Shown here: one piece after another, positions 1 to 9,613 of the stretch
Layout: the number at the start of each line of letters is the position of its first letter
Position numbering within the stretch: position 1 is the stretch's first letter
Assembly: GCF_000622325.1 (NCBI RefSeq)
Contig: NZ_JASE01000005.1
Span: forward strand, 2,356,001 to 2,420,000
Reading direction: 5' to 3'
DNA from: Sulfitobacter geojensis
Lineage (GTDB): Bacteria; Pseudomonadota; Alphaproteobacteria; Rhodobacterales; Rhodobacteraceae
Length of the DNA stretch: 64,000 nucleotides
Notes under the pieces: model-generated
Told to the model about the DNA's origin: nothing
Seen by the model: only the letters and a program-made list of their open reading frames with translations
The model's database searches: none
Translations under genes and position numbers: made by a program

Positions 1-135
1 GAGTTCCAGAACGGGTCCTCTCAGAGCCTCGCCAAAATCATGGTCGCAGTGTTCACGATCGGCATCATCGGCTTCTTGCTGGATCGCGTCATGTATGCGC
101 TGCAGTCCATGTTCACCTTTTCGGCCAACCGGTGA
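1..135 (+). CDS. nrtB: Nitrate ABC transporter permease, C-terminal end (partial)
   Basis: Open from the window edge in frame 1, ending in FTFSANR and a TGA at 133-135; only 44 residues are visible. The segment [20 protein letters not shown] is a hydrophobic helix of the kind that closes NrtB/SsuC-type permeases of the binding-protein-dependent transport family. Identity rests mainly on context: the next gene, 43 bp downstream, encodes the nitrate-type ATPase, and nitrite and nitrate reductase genes follow. It would form the membrane channel for nitrate. Most of the gene and the operon promoter lie outside the window. Confidence 0.75.
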   Translation, partial: EFQNGSSQSLAKIMVAVFTIGIIGFLLDRVMYALQSMFTFSANR

Positions 136-178
136 CCCGCGCGCCAGCCGCGAAACGCCAGCGCATAAAGGAAAAATC

Positions 179-1867
179 ATGAGCATTCTCAGTATCAAAG
201 ATGTAAACAAGGGTTTTGGCGTCGGAACCGACCGCGCCGAAGTTCTTCGAAACATCAACCTAGAGGTCAAAGAGGGCGAATTCCTCGCCATCCTCGGATT
301 TTCCGGCACAGGAAAATCCACTTTGATGAACCTCATTGCGGGGCTTGAATTGCCCGACAGTGGCACGCTGACCTATCGCGGCGCGCCGATCACCGAACCC
401 GGACCAGAGCGCGGCCTGATCTTCCAAAGCTATTCGTTGATGCCGTGGCTGACGGTAGGCGGCAATGTGGGGCTCGCAGTGGACGCGGTCTTTCCCAAAC
501 TGGGCAAGGCGGAGCGCGAGGCAAAGATCAATCATTACGTTTCCATGGTCGGCCTGCCCCACGCCATTTCGCGCCGGCCGGCCGAATTGTCGGGCGGCAT
601 GCGCCAACGGGTCGCCGTTGCGCGGGCGCTGGCAATGAACCCCGAAATGCTGCTGCTTGACGAACCGCTTTCGGCGCTGGATGCGTTGACGCGGGCTAAT
701 CTGGCGGATGAAATTCTGGAGATTTGGGAAAGTGACAAGAAAACCTGCATCCTGATCACCAACGATGTGGACGAGGCCATCCTGCTGGCTGACCGGATTG
801 TCCCGCTGAACCCTGATGGCACTTTGGCGGAACCGATTGACGTGAACATCCCCCGCCCGCGCGACCGGATGGAGATGAATAATGACGAAACCTTCAAGGC
901 CCTGCGCGCCAGTGTCACGAAATACCTGATGGATGTGGGCATTGAGGCAAAGGTCGACGAAAGCAAAACCCTGCCCAATGTGACGCCCATTCATGCCGTA
1001 CCCAAAGCAGTGTCGGACGCGCAGAAAAGCCCCATCGAAGAACGCTATCTGAACTTCTCGCAGCTGCACAAAGTCTATCCTACCCCCAAGGGGCCGCTGA
1101 CCGTGGTCAAGGATTTCGATCTCAAGGTTAACAAGGGCGAATTCATCTCGCTGATCGGGCATTCCGGGTGTGGTAAATCAACGGTGTTGACGATGGCCGC
1201 CGGCCTGAACCCGATTTCCAAGGGTGCGATCAAACTGGACGGTTGGAACGTTGAAGGCGCGGACCCCGAGCGTGCCGTCGTGTTCCAATCCCCCAACCTG
1301 TTCCCGTGGCTGAGCGCCAAGGAAAACGTCGCAATCGGTGTCGACAAAGTCTATCCCCGCGCATCGCAGGCCGAGCGGCAGGATGTCGTGGAGTATTACC
1401 TCGAACGTGTCGGGCTCGCGGACAGCATGGACAAGGGAGCGGCGTCGCTTTCCAACGGCATGAAGCAACGCGTCGGCATCGCGCGGGCCTTTGCGCTTTC
1501 ACCGAAACTGCTGTTGCTGGACGAACCCTTCGGCATGCTCGACAGCCTTACGCGCTGGGAATTGCAGGAGGTTCTGATGGAGGTCTGGTCGCGCACCAAG
1601 GTCACCGCCGTTTGTGTCACCCATGATGTGGATGAAGCGATCCTGCTGGCCGATCGCGTGGTGATGATGACCAATGGGCCGCAAGCGACAATCGGCAAGA
1701 TCACCGACGTGAAACTGCCCCGCCCGCGCACCCGCAAGGCGCTGCTGGAGCACCCGGATTATTACACCTACCGGCAGGAGGTGCTCGATTTCCTTGAGGA
1801 ATACGAACATGGCAACACCTCCAAATCGGCGCAAACCACGCCCTCGAAACCCATCGCTGCGGAGTAA
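179..1867 (+). CDS. Nitrate ABC transporter, tandem ATP-binding protein
   Basis: 562 residues carrying two complete ABC ATPase domains in one chain. Domain 1 has Walker A GFSGTGKST near residue 39, signature LSGGMRQR near 137 and Walker B LLLDEP near 158. Domain 2 has Walker A GHSGCGKST near 326, a variant signature LSNGMKQR near 423 and Walker B LLLDEP near 444. Both resemble the NrtC/NrtD family. The ATG at 179 follows AAGGAAAAATC and is chosen over an upstream in-frame ATG at 95, which lies inside the permease gene. Cyanobacterial NrtC and NrtD are separate proteins; here one polypeptide appears to supply both sites, without the NrtA-like C-terminal domain of cyanobacterial NrtC. It powers nitrate import next to the inner-membrane permease. 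Confidence 0.88.
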   Translation: MSILSIKDVNKGFGVGTDRAEVLRNINLEVKEGEFLAILGFSGTGKSTLMNLIAGLELPDSGTLTYRGAPITEPGPERGLIFQSYSLMPWLTVGGNVGLAVDAVFPKLGKAEREAKINHYVSMVGLPHAISRRPAELSGGMRQRVAVARALAMNPEMLLLDEPLSALDALTRANLADEILEIWESDKKTCILITNDVDEAILLADRIVPLNPDGTLAEPIDVNIPRPRDRMEMNNDETFKALRASVTKYLMDVGIEAKVDESKTLPNVTPIHAVPKAVSDAQKSPIEERYLNFSQLHKVYPTPKGPLTVVKDFDLKVNKGEFISLIGHSGCGKSTVLTMAAGLNPISKGAIKLDGWNVEGADPERAVVFQSPNLFPWLSAKENVAIGVDKVYPRASQAERQDVVEYYLERVGLADSMDKGAASLSNGMKQRVGIARAFALSPKLLLLDEPFGMLDSLTRWELQEVLMEVWSRTKVTAVCVTHDVDEAILLADRVVMMTNGPQATIGKITDVKLPRPRTRKALLEHPDYYTYRQEVLDFLEEYEHGNTSKSAQTTPSKPIAAE

Positions 1868-1871
1868 ACAG

Positions 1872-4310
1872 ATGACCCAGAAACTGATCATCATCGGGGC
1901 GGGCATGGCGACGGGCCGTGCTTTGGAAACCCTGCTGGAAACCGCGCCGGACGCCTATGACGTGACCCTGTTCAACGCGGAGCCGCGCGGGAATTACAAT
2001 CGTATCATGCTGTCACCGGTGCTTGCAGGGGATAAAACCTATGCGGAAATCGAAACACATGGCGCAGAATGGTACGCGCAAAACGGTGTAACCTGCCGCT
2101 TTGGCGAGCGCATCGCGTCGATTGACCGGTCGGCCAAAACGGTCACGTCGGAGAATGGCGATGTCTTGGCGTATGACAAGCTGATGTTCGGCACGGGGTC
2201 CAACCCGTTTATGATCCCCCTCCCCGGTCATGATCTGGCAGGCGTGATTGCCTATCGCGATCTGGAAGACACCGAGCGGATGATGGCACTTGGGCCGGAC
2301 AACAGATGCGTTGTGATCGGCGGTGGCCTGCTGGGGCTGGAGGCTGCGGCGGGCATGGCTGCGCGCGGTGTCGACGTGACGGTTGTGCATATCATGGGCC
2401 ATCTGATGGAACGCCAGCTGGACGAAGCGGCAGGATATCTGCTGCGCCGTGCGCTTGTGGACAAGGGCATCACGATCAAATGCGCGGCCAACTCCAAGGA
2501 GATACTGGGCAAGGACGGTCACGTGCGCGCCTTGCTGCTGGATGACGGGACCGAATTGCCCTGTGATCTGTTAGTGATGGCGGTGGGCATCCGCCCCAAT
2601 GTCGCGCTGGCGCAACAGGCCGGTCTGGCTGTCGGCAAAGGCATCCATGTGGATGACCAGATGGTGACATCCGATCCCGATGTGCTGGCCGTAGGGGAAT
2701 GTGTCGAACATGACGGGGCGATCTTCGGTCTGGTTGCCCCGCTTTATGATCAGGCGAAAGTGGCGGCCAAAACCTTGCTAAGCGAGGAAGCGGCTTTCGT
2801 TCAGAAAGAGCTTTCTACGAAGCTGAAGGTCACCGGTTGCGATCTGTTCAGCGCAGGTGATTTTGCCGATGGCGAAGGCCGTGAGGATATCGTTTTCCGC
2901 GACCCCGCGCGCGGGGTGTATCGCCGTCTGGTGATCGAAAACAACGTGATCATCGGTGCGGTAATGTATGGCGATACCGCCGACAGCAACTGGTTTTTCG
3001 GCCTGATCAAGGACAAGACCGACATTACAGAGATGCGCGATACATTGATCTTTGGACCAGCCTATCAGGGGGGCACCCCCCTGGACCCGTTGGCAGCCGT
3101 TGCAGCCTTACCGCGTGATGCGGAGATTTGCGGCTGTAACGGCATTTGCAAAGGGCAAATCGAAGATGCGATTGCGGCGGGGGCGACAGATCTTGGCGCG
3201 CTCAAGGCTGTGACCAAGGCCTCGGCGTCCTGTGGCACCTGCACCGGTTTGGTTGAACAGGTTCTGGCTGTGACGCTGGGGGATGATTTCGTCATGCCCG
3301 CAGCCGCCTCGATCTGCGCCTGCACCGACATGACGCATGAGGACGTGCGCCGGATGATCAAATCGCAGCGCCTGACCTCAATGCCCGCGGTCTGGCAGGA
3401 ATGCGGGTGGAAAACCTCCTGCGGGTGTCACGTCTGCCGGCCGGCATTGAATTTCTATTTGCTGGCGGATTGGCCGCTGGAATATGCCGATGATCCGCAA
3501 AGCCGGTTCATCAACGAACGCAAGCACGCCAACATCCAAAAGGACGGCACGTTCAGCGTTGTACCACGGATGTGGGGCGGGATCACCACGCCGGACGAGC
3601 TGCGCGCAATTGCAGATGCGGCGGATAAATACATGGTGCCCACGGTCAAGGTCACAGGCGGTCAGCGGATCGACCTCTTGGGCGTCAAGGGGGAAGACCT
3701 GCCAGCGATCTGGAAGGATCTGAACGATGCGGGCATGGTATCGGGGTACGCCTATTCCAAGGGGCTGCGCACGGTGAAAACCTGTGTGGGCACTGATCAT
3801 TGCCGTTTTGGCACCCAGGACAGTACCGGCCTTGGTATCAAGCTGGAAAAGACGCTGCACGGCGCATGGACACCGCATAAATTGAAGCTCGGTGTGTCCG
3901 GCTGTCCACGCAACTGCGCAGAAGCGACCTGCAAGGACATCGGCATCATCTGTGTCGACAGCGGTTTCCAGATCAGCATCGGCGGGGCCGCAGGCATGGA
4001 CGTCAAGGAAACCGAACTTTTGGTGCAGGTCGCCAGCGAAGAAGAAGCCATGGACGTGATCAAGGCAATCACCCAGCTTTACCGGGAGAATGCCAAATAT
4101 CTGGACCGGATCTACAAATGGATGGCCAAAGTGGGGCTGGACTGGATCGAGGCACGTGTCGTGACGGATCAAGCCGAACGCGCCGCTCTGGTCGACCGGT
4201 TCGAGATCAGCCAGTCGATCTATCGCCACGACCCATGGGCCGCCCATGTCAAAGAAAAAGCAAAACGTTATCAGCCCCTTGCGCGGCTTGATCTGGAGGC
4301 CGCAGAATGA
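1872..4310 (+). CDS. nirB: Assimilatory nitrite reductase [NAD(P)H], large subunit
   Basis: 812 residues; reduces nitrite to ammonium in the cytoplasm. An N-terminal FAD domain starts IIIGAGMATG, and a pyridine-nucleotide fold CVVIGGGLLGLEAA follows near residue 150. Two BFD-type [2Fe-2S] modules follow: CGCNGIC/CGTC (about 419-455) and CACTDM/CGCHVC (about 481-521). The C-terminal half is the sirohaem/[4Fe-4S] domain, with CVGTDHC (near 637) and CPRNC (near 677) as the C-x5-C and C-x3-C ligands. The start at 1872 is 4 bp after the ATPase stop; a longer in-frame start at 1794 would lie within that gene. The stop overlaps nirD by 4 bp. The sirohaem is presumably supplied by cysG at the end of the operon. 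Confidence 0.95.
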   Translation: MTQKLIIIGAGMATGRALETLLETAPDAYDVTLFNAEPRGNYNRIMLSPVLAGDKTYAEIETHGAEWYAQNGVTCRFGERIASIDRSAKTVTSENGDVLAYDKLMFGTGSNPFMIPLPGHDLAGVIAYRDLEDTERMMALGPDNRCVVIGGGLLGLEAAAGMAARGVDVTVVHIMGHLMERQLDEAAGYLLRRALVDKGITIKCAANSKEILGKDGHVRALLLDDGTELPCDLLVMAVGIRPNVALAQQAGLAVGKGIHVDDQMVTSDPDVLAVGECVEHDGAIFGLVAPLYDQAKVAAKTLLSEEAAFVQKELSTKLKVTGCDLFSAGDFADGEGREDIVFRDPARGVYRRLVIENNVIIGAVMYGDTADSNWFFGLIKDKTDITEMRDTLIFGPAYQGGTPLDPLAAVAALPRDAEICGCNGICKGQIEDAIAAGATDLGALKAVTKASASCGTCTGLVEQVLAVTLGDDFVMPAAASICACTDMTHEDVRRMIKSQRLTSMPAVWQECGWKTSCGCHVCRPALNFYLLADWPLEYADDPQSRFINERKHANIQKDGTFSVVPRMWGGITTPDELRAIADAADKYMVPTVKVTGGQRIDLLGVKGEDLPAIWKDLNDAGMVSGYAYSKGLRTVKTCVGTDHCRFGTQDSTGLGIKLEKTLHGAWTPHKLKLGVSGCPRNCAEATCKDIGIICVDSGFQISIGGAAGMDVKETELLVQVASEEEAMDVIKAITQLYRENAKYLDRIYKWMAKVGLDWIEARVVTDQAERAALVDRFEISQSIYRHDPWAAHVKEKAKRYQPLARLDLEAAE

Positions 4311-4642
4311 GTGACTGGATTGATATTGCATCCCTCGACGATGTCCCGCAGCGCGGCGCACGGGTGGTGAAAACCACCCAAGGCTGCGTCGCCGTGTTTC
4401 GCACAGCCAATGACGAGGTTTATGCGCTCGACAACAGCTGCCCCCACAAGGGCGGGCCCTTGGCCGAAGGGATCGTGCACGGCGCATCGGTGACCTGCCC
4501 CTTGCACAACTGGGTGTTTTCGCTGGAAACGGGACTTGCCGCCGGCGCGGATGAGGGACAGGTTGCCACCTATCGCGCGCGCGTTCTGGACGGGCGGATC
4601 GAACTGGAGGCGGCCTTTCTTGCCGCACGCAGCGCCGCATGA
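4307..4642 (+). CDS. nirD: Nitrite reductase [NAD(P)H] small subunit, Rieske-type
   Basis: 111 residues forming a single Rieske-like domain. Both ligand pairs are present: C-P-H in SCPHKGGPLAEG (about 45-47) and C-x2-H in CPLHNW (about 64-67), so this NirD probably binds a [2Fe-2S] cluster. Some NirD proteins, such as that of enterobacteria, have lost these residues. It starts on an ATGA overlap with nirB and ends on an ATGA overlap with nasA, so translational coupling and a stable complex with NirB are expected. Confidence 0.93.
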   Translation: MSDWIDIASLDDVPQRGARVVKTTQGCVAVFRTANDEVYALDNSCPHKGGPLAEGIVHGASVTCPLHNWVFSLETGLAAGADEGQVATYRARVLDGRIELEAAFLAARSAA

Positions 4643-7218
4643 GCCTGACGCGCACCACCTGCCCTTATTGCGGCGTCGGTTGCGGCGTTCTGGCGGGTGC
4701 CGATGGCACCATCAAGGGCGATCCCGATCATCCGGCGAACTTCGGACGGCTCTGTTCGAAGGGGTCGGCGCTGGGCGAAACGGTTGATCTGGAAGGGCGC
4801 CTGCTGGCACCGCAAATTGATGGCGTGACCGCAGATTGGGACAGCGCGCTGGGACGTGTGGCGGGGGCATTCGGCGATGCCATCCGCGATCACGGTCCTG
4901 ACAGCGTGGCCTTTTACGTGTCAGGCCAGTTGCTGACCGAAGATTATTACCTCGCCAACAAGCTGATGAAGGGTTTTATAGGCTCGGCCAATATCGACAC
5001 AAATTCGCGCCTGTGCATGGCCTCTTCGGTGGCGGGACATAAACGCGCTTTTGGCACCGATACCGTGCCAGGGGTCTATGCCGATCTGGAAGAGGCAGAC
5101 TTGATCGTGCTGGTCGGCTCGAACCTCGCGTGGTGTCATCCGGTTTTGTACCAACGGATTGCAGCGGCCAAAGAAGCGCGCCCCGATATGCGCGTGGTAA
5201 ACATCGACCCGCGCCGCACCGCCACGTGTGATCTCGCGGATATGCATCTGCGCGTTGCGCCCGACGGTGATGTGGCGCTTTTCAACGGGTTGCTGTCCTT
5301 CCTCGCCGGTCACGACCACCTTGATGCGCGGTACATCGACGCCCATGTGAACGGCTGTACCGCAGCACTCGCGCAGGCCCGCGCCACTGATCCGGCGGAC
5401 GCGGGTGTTCCTGCCGATGCGCTTGACGCGTTTTACCGGCTTTGGGCGCAGACCAAAAAGGTTGTGACGGTCTATTCCCAAGGTGTGAACCAATCCGCCT
5501 GCGGCACCGACAAAGTCAACGCGATCCTGAATTGCCATCTGGCCACGGGGCGCATCGGGACACCCGGTGCGGGACCGTTTTCGGTCACAGGCCAGCCCAA
5601 CGCCATGGGCGGACGCGAAGTGGGCGGGCTGGCGAATATGCTCGCCAACCATCTCGACATCGAAAACGCAGCCCACCGCGACACGGTGCAAACCTTCTGG
5701 AACAGCCCCGCCATTTGCGATCACGCAGGGCTGAAGGCGGTTGACCTGTTTGATGCCTGTGCGGCCGGCAAGATCAAGGCGCTTTGGGTGATGTCGACCA
5801 ATCCGGCGGTGTCGATGCCGGACGCCAACAGGGTTGCGCAAGCGATTGCCAATGTCCCTTTTGTAGCTGTTTCGGACATCATGGCGCGTACGGACACCGG
5901 CGATCTGGCAGATGTGTTGCTGCCTGCCACGGGTTGGGGCGAAAAGGATGGCACGGTTACCAATTCCGAACGGCGCATCTCGCGCCAGCGCGCTTTCCTG
6001 CCGGCACCGGGCATGGCCCGCCCCGATTGGCGCATCATCAGCGATGTAGCCGCCGCCATGGGGTTTGGCACCGCTTTCGATTATGCCTCTCCGGCCGAGG
6101 TTTTTGCAGAATACATCGCTCTGGACGCCGCCGCGCGCCCGTTTGGGCGTGATCTGGACCTGAGCCTGTTTGCAGATGCCGATTACGCCAAGCTGATCCC
6201 GCAACAATGGCCGCGCGACAACGCACGCTTTTTTGCGGACGGGAAATTCTATCACGCCGATGGCAAGGCACGGATGGTGCCGGTCACGGCACCGGCCCTC
6301 GATCACGCCGGATTGACGCTTAATACAGGGCGCAACCGGGATCAGTGGCACACGATGACGCGCACGGGTAAATCACCGAAACTGGGTGCCCATCTGGCGG
6401 AACCCTATCTGGAAATCCATCCCCTCGATGCCGCCGCGATCGGGACCGCGCATGGTGATCTGGTCGCGGTCCGCACCGACCGGGGCCGCGCAATTCTGCG
6501 CAGCCTTGTAAGCGATCGTGTCGCGCAGGGGCAGCTTTTTGCCTCCATGCACTGGACCCGCCAAACCGCGCGCGGCGGCACCGTAAACGCGCTGGTCGCC
6601 CCGTTAACGGACCCTATTTCCGGCCAGCCTGCCCTTAAACGCAGCACCGGCGTCAGCGTTAAACCCTATATCGCAAAGTGGTACGGGTTTATGGCCTGTG
6701 CACAACGCCCCGACGTCCAAACCCCGTACGGCGCGATCTCACGCACGGCGACCGGATGGCAGGTCGAGATGGCCGGCAGCGACCTACCACAAGACTGGAC
6801 CGAAACTGCCCGCAGCATAGCCCGACTGCCAAAGGCGCAGCCCTCCGTCTATGAAGACAAAAAAGACGGCGCCGTGCGAGTCGCTCTAAGCAGTGACGGG
6901 GTGATACAGGCGGTGCTGTTTGTCTCTGACCGGCCCGTGACCCTGTCGCGCGCTGCGGCGGTTTCCCATGTCGGTTCCAGCATGCCGCCGCTCAGCGCCT
7001 TGGCCGGACGCATGGGCAAAGACCAGCCCGATCCGGGGGCCGTTGTCTGCGCCTGCCTGAACGTGGGGCAAAACACCTTGCTGGACGCTATTGAAGCGGG
7101 GGCCACCTCGGTCGAGGCCTTGGGCGATGCGACCTGCGCCGGCACCAATTGTGGCTCTTGCAAGCCGGAACTTGCGCGGCTTTTGGCACGGCAAAACCTG
7201 CGGATGGCGGCGGAATGA
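4639..7218 (+). CDS. nasA: Assimilatory nitrate reductase catalytic subunit
   Basis: 859 residues of the molybdopterin oxidoreductase family; reduces nitrate to nitrite in the cytoplasm. It has no signal peptide and starts MSLTRTTCPYCGVGC. Cys8, Cys11, Cys15 and Cys39 (CSKG) form the N-terminal [4Fe-4S] site. The family's molybdopterin-binding blocks follow, for example around NAMGGREVGGLANML. The C-terminus carries a BFD-like [2Fe-2S] module, VVCACLNVGQ near 803 and CAGTNCGSC near 833-841, typical of bacterial NasA forms that accept electrons from NAD(P)H-linked partners. ATGA overlaps at both ends place it firmly in the nir/nas operon. No separate electron-transfer subunit is visible. Confidence 0.95.
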   Translation: MSLTRTTCPYCGVGCGVLAGADGTIKGDPDHPANFGRLCSKGSALGETVDLEGRLLAPQIDGVTADWDSALGRVAGAFGDAIRDHGPDSVAFYVSGQLLTEDYYLANKLMKGFIGSANIDTNSRLCMASSVAGHKRAFGTDTVPGVYADLEEADLIVLVGSNLAWCHPVLYQRIAAAKEARPDMRVVNIDPRRTATCDLADMHLRVAPDGDVALFNGLLSFLAGHDHLDARYIDAHVNGCTAALAQARATDPADAGVPADALDAFYRLWAQTKKVVTVYSQGVNQSACGTDKVNAILNCHLATGRIGTPGAGPFSVTGQPNAMGGREVGGLANMLANHLDIENAAHRDTVQTFWNSPAICDHAGLKAVDLFDACAAGKIKALWVMSTNPAVSMPDANRVAQAIANVPFVAVSDIMARTDTGDLADVLLPATGWGEKDGTVTNSERRISRQRAFLPAPGMARPDWRIISDVAAAMGFGTAFDYASPAEVFAEYIALDAAARPFGRDLDLSLFADADYAKLIPQQWPRDNARFFADGKFYHADGKARMVPVTAPALDHAGLTLNTGRNRDQWHTMTRTGKSPKLGAHLAEPYLEIHPLDAAAIGTAHGDLVAVRTDRGRAILRSLVSDRVAQGQLFASMHWTRQTARGGTVNALVAPLTDPISGQPALKRSTGVSVKPYIAKWYGFMACAQRPDVQTPYGAISRTATGWQVEMAGSDLPQDWTETARSIARLPKAQPSVYEDKKDGAVRVALSSDGVIQAVLFVSDRPVTLSRAAAVSHVGSSMPPLSALAGRMGKDQPDPGAVVCACLNVGQNTLLDAIEAGATSVEALGDATCAGTNCGSCKPELARLLARQNLRMAAE

Positions 7219-8150
7219 CCCTTGCGCCATTTGTCAGGATCGTCGCACAGGGCAAGGGCCGCGCCCGCGCGCTGACGCTGACCGAAGCGCAAGAGGCAAT
7301 GACCGTGATCCTTGAGGGGCGCGCGGCCCCTGAAGCCGTCGGCGCATTGCTGATGGTGCTGCGCCTGCGTGGGGAAGAACCGCAAGAGATTGCCGGTTTC
7401 ACCGTAGCTCTGCGTGCGCATGTGACAGGGGTTCTGCCTGCGGCCGATCTGGATTGGCCGAGCTATGCCGCGGGGCGCAGCCGCGGTGCACCGCTGTATC
7501 TGCTGGCCGCAAGGCTGGTGGCCCAAACCGGTGTGCGCATTTCGATGCACGGGCATAACGCGTATCAAAACGCCACGTTGCGGCCCGACGATATACGCAG
7601 GCTGGCAGGTCCGCAGGTGCGCTACGACCCTTTGCAAACCCTTTGCCCCAAAGCCTTTGACTTGCTGGATCTGCGCGCCGATCTGGGGCTGCGATCCTGT
7701 TTCAATACGGTGTTGCGCATGTGGAATCCTTCGCAAGCTCCCGCCACAGTGCAGGGTGTGTTTCATCCCTCCTATCGCAGCCTGCAAGCGCAGGCGGCCG
7801 AGATGCTCGGCCAGAAAACACTGAGCATCATCAAGGGTGGCGGCGGCGAGTTCGAGCGCCATCCCTCCAAGGACATCCTCTGTTTCGGCCTGCGCAGTGG
7901 CCGCCATATCCAGCAAAAGACCCCTGCACTCCTGTCCGAAACCCGACGCCTACATGAGGTAAACGATGCAATCGACCCCCTTGCCCTCTGGCACGGCAGG
8001 CTGCGCGACCCTTTCGCCGAAGCAACCGTAACCGGCACCGCAGCCCTCGCTCTATGGACGCTTGACCCCGCGTTGAGCATCCCCGACGCCGAACAACAAG
8101 CGCAGGCGCTCTGGGAATGCCGCGCCCGCTGTGAAGGAATATCCGCATGA
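7215..8150 (+). CDS. TrpD-like (TrpD2/YbiB-type) glycosyltransferase family 3 protein
   Basis: 311 residues. The N-terminal helical domain (LTLTEAQEAMTVILEGRAAP, EAVGALLMVLRLRGE) and the C-terminal KGGGGEFERHP loop match the anthranilate phosphoribosyltransferase superfamily. In the canonical glycine-rich loop this protein has SRGAPLYLLAARL, so it belongs to a TrpD-related side family rather than tryptophan synthesis. No trp gene is near. It starts on an ATGA overlap with nasA and ends on an ATGA overlap with cysG, so it is translated with the nitrate genes. E. coli YbiB of this family is described as a nucleic-acid-binding protein; whether this one binds nucleic acid or modifies a nucleotide is open. 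The start at 7215 avoids a long overlap into nasA. Confidence 0.8.
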   Translation: MTLAPFVRIVAQGKGRARALTLTEAQEAMTVILEGRAAPEAVGALLMVLRLRGEEPQEIAGFTVALRAHVTGVLPAADLDWPSYAAGRSRGAPLYLLAARLVAQTGVRISMHGHNAYQNATLRPDDIRRLAGPQVRYDPLQTLCPKAFDLLDLRADLGLRSCFNTVLRMWNPSQAPATVQGVFHPSYRSLQAQAAEMLGQKTLSIIKGGGGEFERHPSKDILCFGLRSGRHIQQKTPALLSETRRLHEVNDAIDPLALWHGRLRDPFAEATVTGTAALALWTLDPALSIPDAEQQAQALWECRARCEGISA

Positions 8151-9580
8151 AAACCTTTCCAATGTTTCTCCAGATGGCGGGCCGGCACGTTGTGATTGTC
8201 GGCGGCGGCGAACAGGCTGCTCAGAAAACCCGACTGATGCTTAAAACAGAGGCCCAGATCACGGTGTTCAGTGATGTGCTGGAGGAAGAGCTGGCAGCTC
8301 TTGCGACATCCGGCCGGATCACCCAACGCCGTGGCCCGATCCGCGCTGCGCATTTTGAACACACCGCGTTGGTGTTTATCGCGACCGGCTGCCGCGGCAC
8401 CGATAGCGCTATTCACGGTTTGGCAAAGGCCGCAGGCGCAACCGTTAATGTGGTTGACCAACCGGCCCTTTGCGATGCGATCACCCCCTCTATTGTGGAC
8501 CGTGATCCGGTTGTTGTTGCCATCGGCACCGAAGGGACGGCACCGGTTCTGGCCCGCCAGATCAAGACCCGCGTCGAACAGATGCTTGAGCCTGATCTGG
8601 GCGGGCTCGCGGCGCTGGTGGGACGGTTGCGCGCGCATGCAGCGCAGCACCTTGGTCCGCGCGCGCGCCGCGACCTATGGCGCTGGGTGTTCGCAGATAC
8701 ACCCCGCCGCACCCATGCGCGCGGAGCGCAACGCGAAACGGCACGGATGATCAAACAGGCCATCGTAACCGGCGATTTCGGACAGGAAACAAGCGGCAGT
8801 GTCGCATTGGTCGGGGCTGGTCCGGGGGCAAAAGACCTTATTACATTGCGCGGTGTCCAGCGTCTGCAAGAGGCCGATATCATCTACTACGACCGCTTGG
8901 TCGACCCCGAAATACTTGAGCTGGCAAGACGGGATGCAGAACGGGTTTATGTTGGCAAACGGCCCGGATGCCACAGCTGGCCACAAGAAAAGATCACGCA
9001 AACCATTGTCGCCGCTGCCAAAGGCGGCGCGCGTGTTGTGCGGCTGAAATGCGGTGACCCGGGCATCTTTGCACGGGGTCAGGAGGAACTGGACGCCCTG
9101 CGCGCTGCCGACATCCCTGTCGAGATCGTTCCCGGCGTCACCGCCGCCTGCGGCGTGGCGGCTGCCAGTGGCCAGATGCTGACGGAACGCGAACACATCG
9201 ACACATTGGTCCTGACCACCGGCCATGTCACCGATGGATGCGCCGTCCCTCAGATCTTGCACAACCTGACGGCAGGCACATGTGTTGCGCTTTATATGGC
9301 AGTGCGCGCAACCCCTGAGATCAGCGCATTTCTTTCCGCCCGCCATGGGCCTCAGGATATTGCCGTGACCATCGTCGCGCATGCGCAAACGGATGCCGAA
9401 ATCGTCATCCATTGCGACATTGCCTCCCTGCCCGAAACGCTTGTTGCGCATGGCATTACGGATACGGCAACACTGCTGCTCAAACTGCCCAAGGCCGGCG
9501 CGCAGAAATCGCTTGGGCATCACACTACCCCTGAGCATGCGGGTCTTTGCGACATCGCCGTGCGGTCCCGACACGCATAA
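8147..9580 (+). CDS. cysG: Sirohaem synthase
   Basis: 477 residues, the full CysG fusion. Residues 1 to about 150 are the precorrin-2 dehydrogenase/ferrochelatase part (HVVIVGGGEQAAQKTRLML). About 215-450 is the uroporphyrinogen-III methyltransferase (SVALVGAGPGAKDLITLRG, YYDRLVDPE, VPGVTAACG). The loop reading LKCGDPGIFARGQEE differs from the common LKGGDPFIFGRG, so the methylase half is divergent, but the fold motifs remain. Sirohaem is the NirB cofactor, which explains its place as the last gene of the nitrate operon, on an ATGA overlap with the preceding gene. A hairpin at 9614-9642 follows. Confidence 0.92.
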   Translation: MKTFPMFLQMAGRHVVIVGGGEQAAQKTRLMLKTEAQITVFSDVLEEELAALATSGRITQRRGPIRAAHFEHTALVFIATGCRGTDSAIHGLAKAAGATVNVVDQPALCDAITPSIVDRDPVVVAIGTEGTAPVLARQIKTRVEQMLEPDLGGLAALVGRLRAHAAQHLGPRARRDLWRWVFADTPRRTHARGAQRETARMIKQAIVTGDFGQETSGSVALVGAGPGAKDLITLRGVQRLQEADIIYYDRLVDPEILELARRDAERVYVGKRPGCHSWPQEKITQTIVAAAKGGARVVRLKCGDPGIFARGQEELDALRAADIPVEIVPGVTAACGVAAASGQMLTEREHIDTLVLTTGHVTDGCAVPQILHNLTAGTCVALYMAVRATPEISAFLSARHGPQDIAVTIVAHAQTDAEIVIHCDIASLPETLVAHGITDTATLLLKLPKAGAQKSLGHHTTPEHAGLCDIAVRSRHA

Positions 9581-9613
9581 CGCCTGATAAAGTATCCTTT
9601 TAAGGGAAAAGAA

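Noticed and set aside
179..1867. A longer ATPase start at 95
   Set aside because: Would read through the last part of the permease gene; the ATG at 179 has a ribosome site.
3378..4658. 426-codon minus-strand frame over nirB and nirD
   Set aside because: Antisense of two well-supported genes with ATGA junctions; no recognisable domain.
4921..6351. 476-codon minus-strand open frame within nasA
   Set aside because: Full antisense of a clear molybdopterin oxidoreductase; no motif and biased composition. A high-GC shadow frame.
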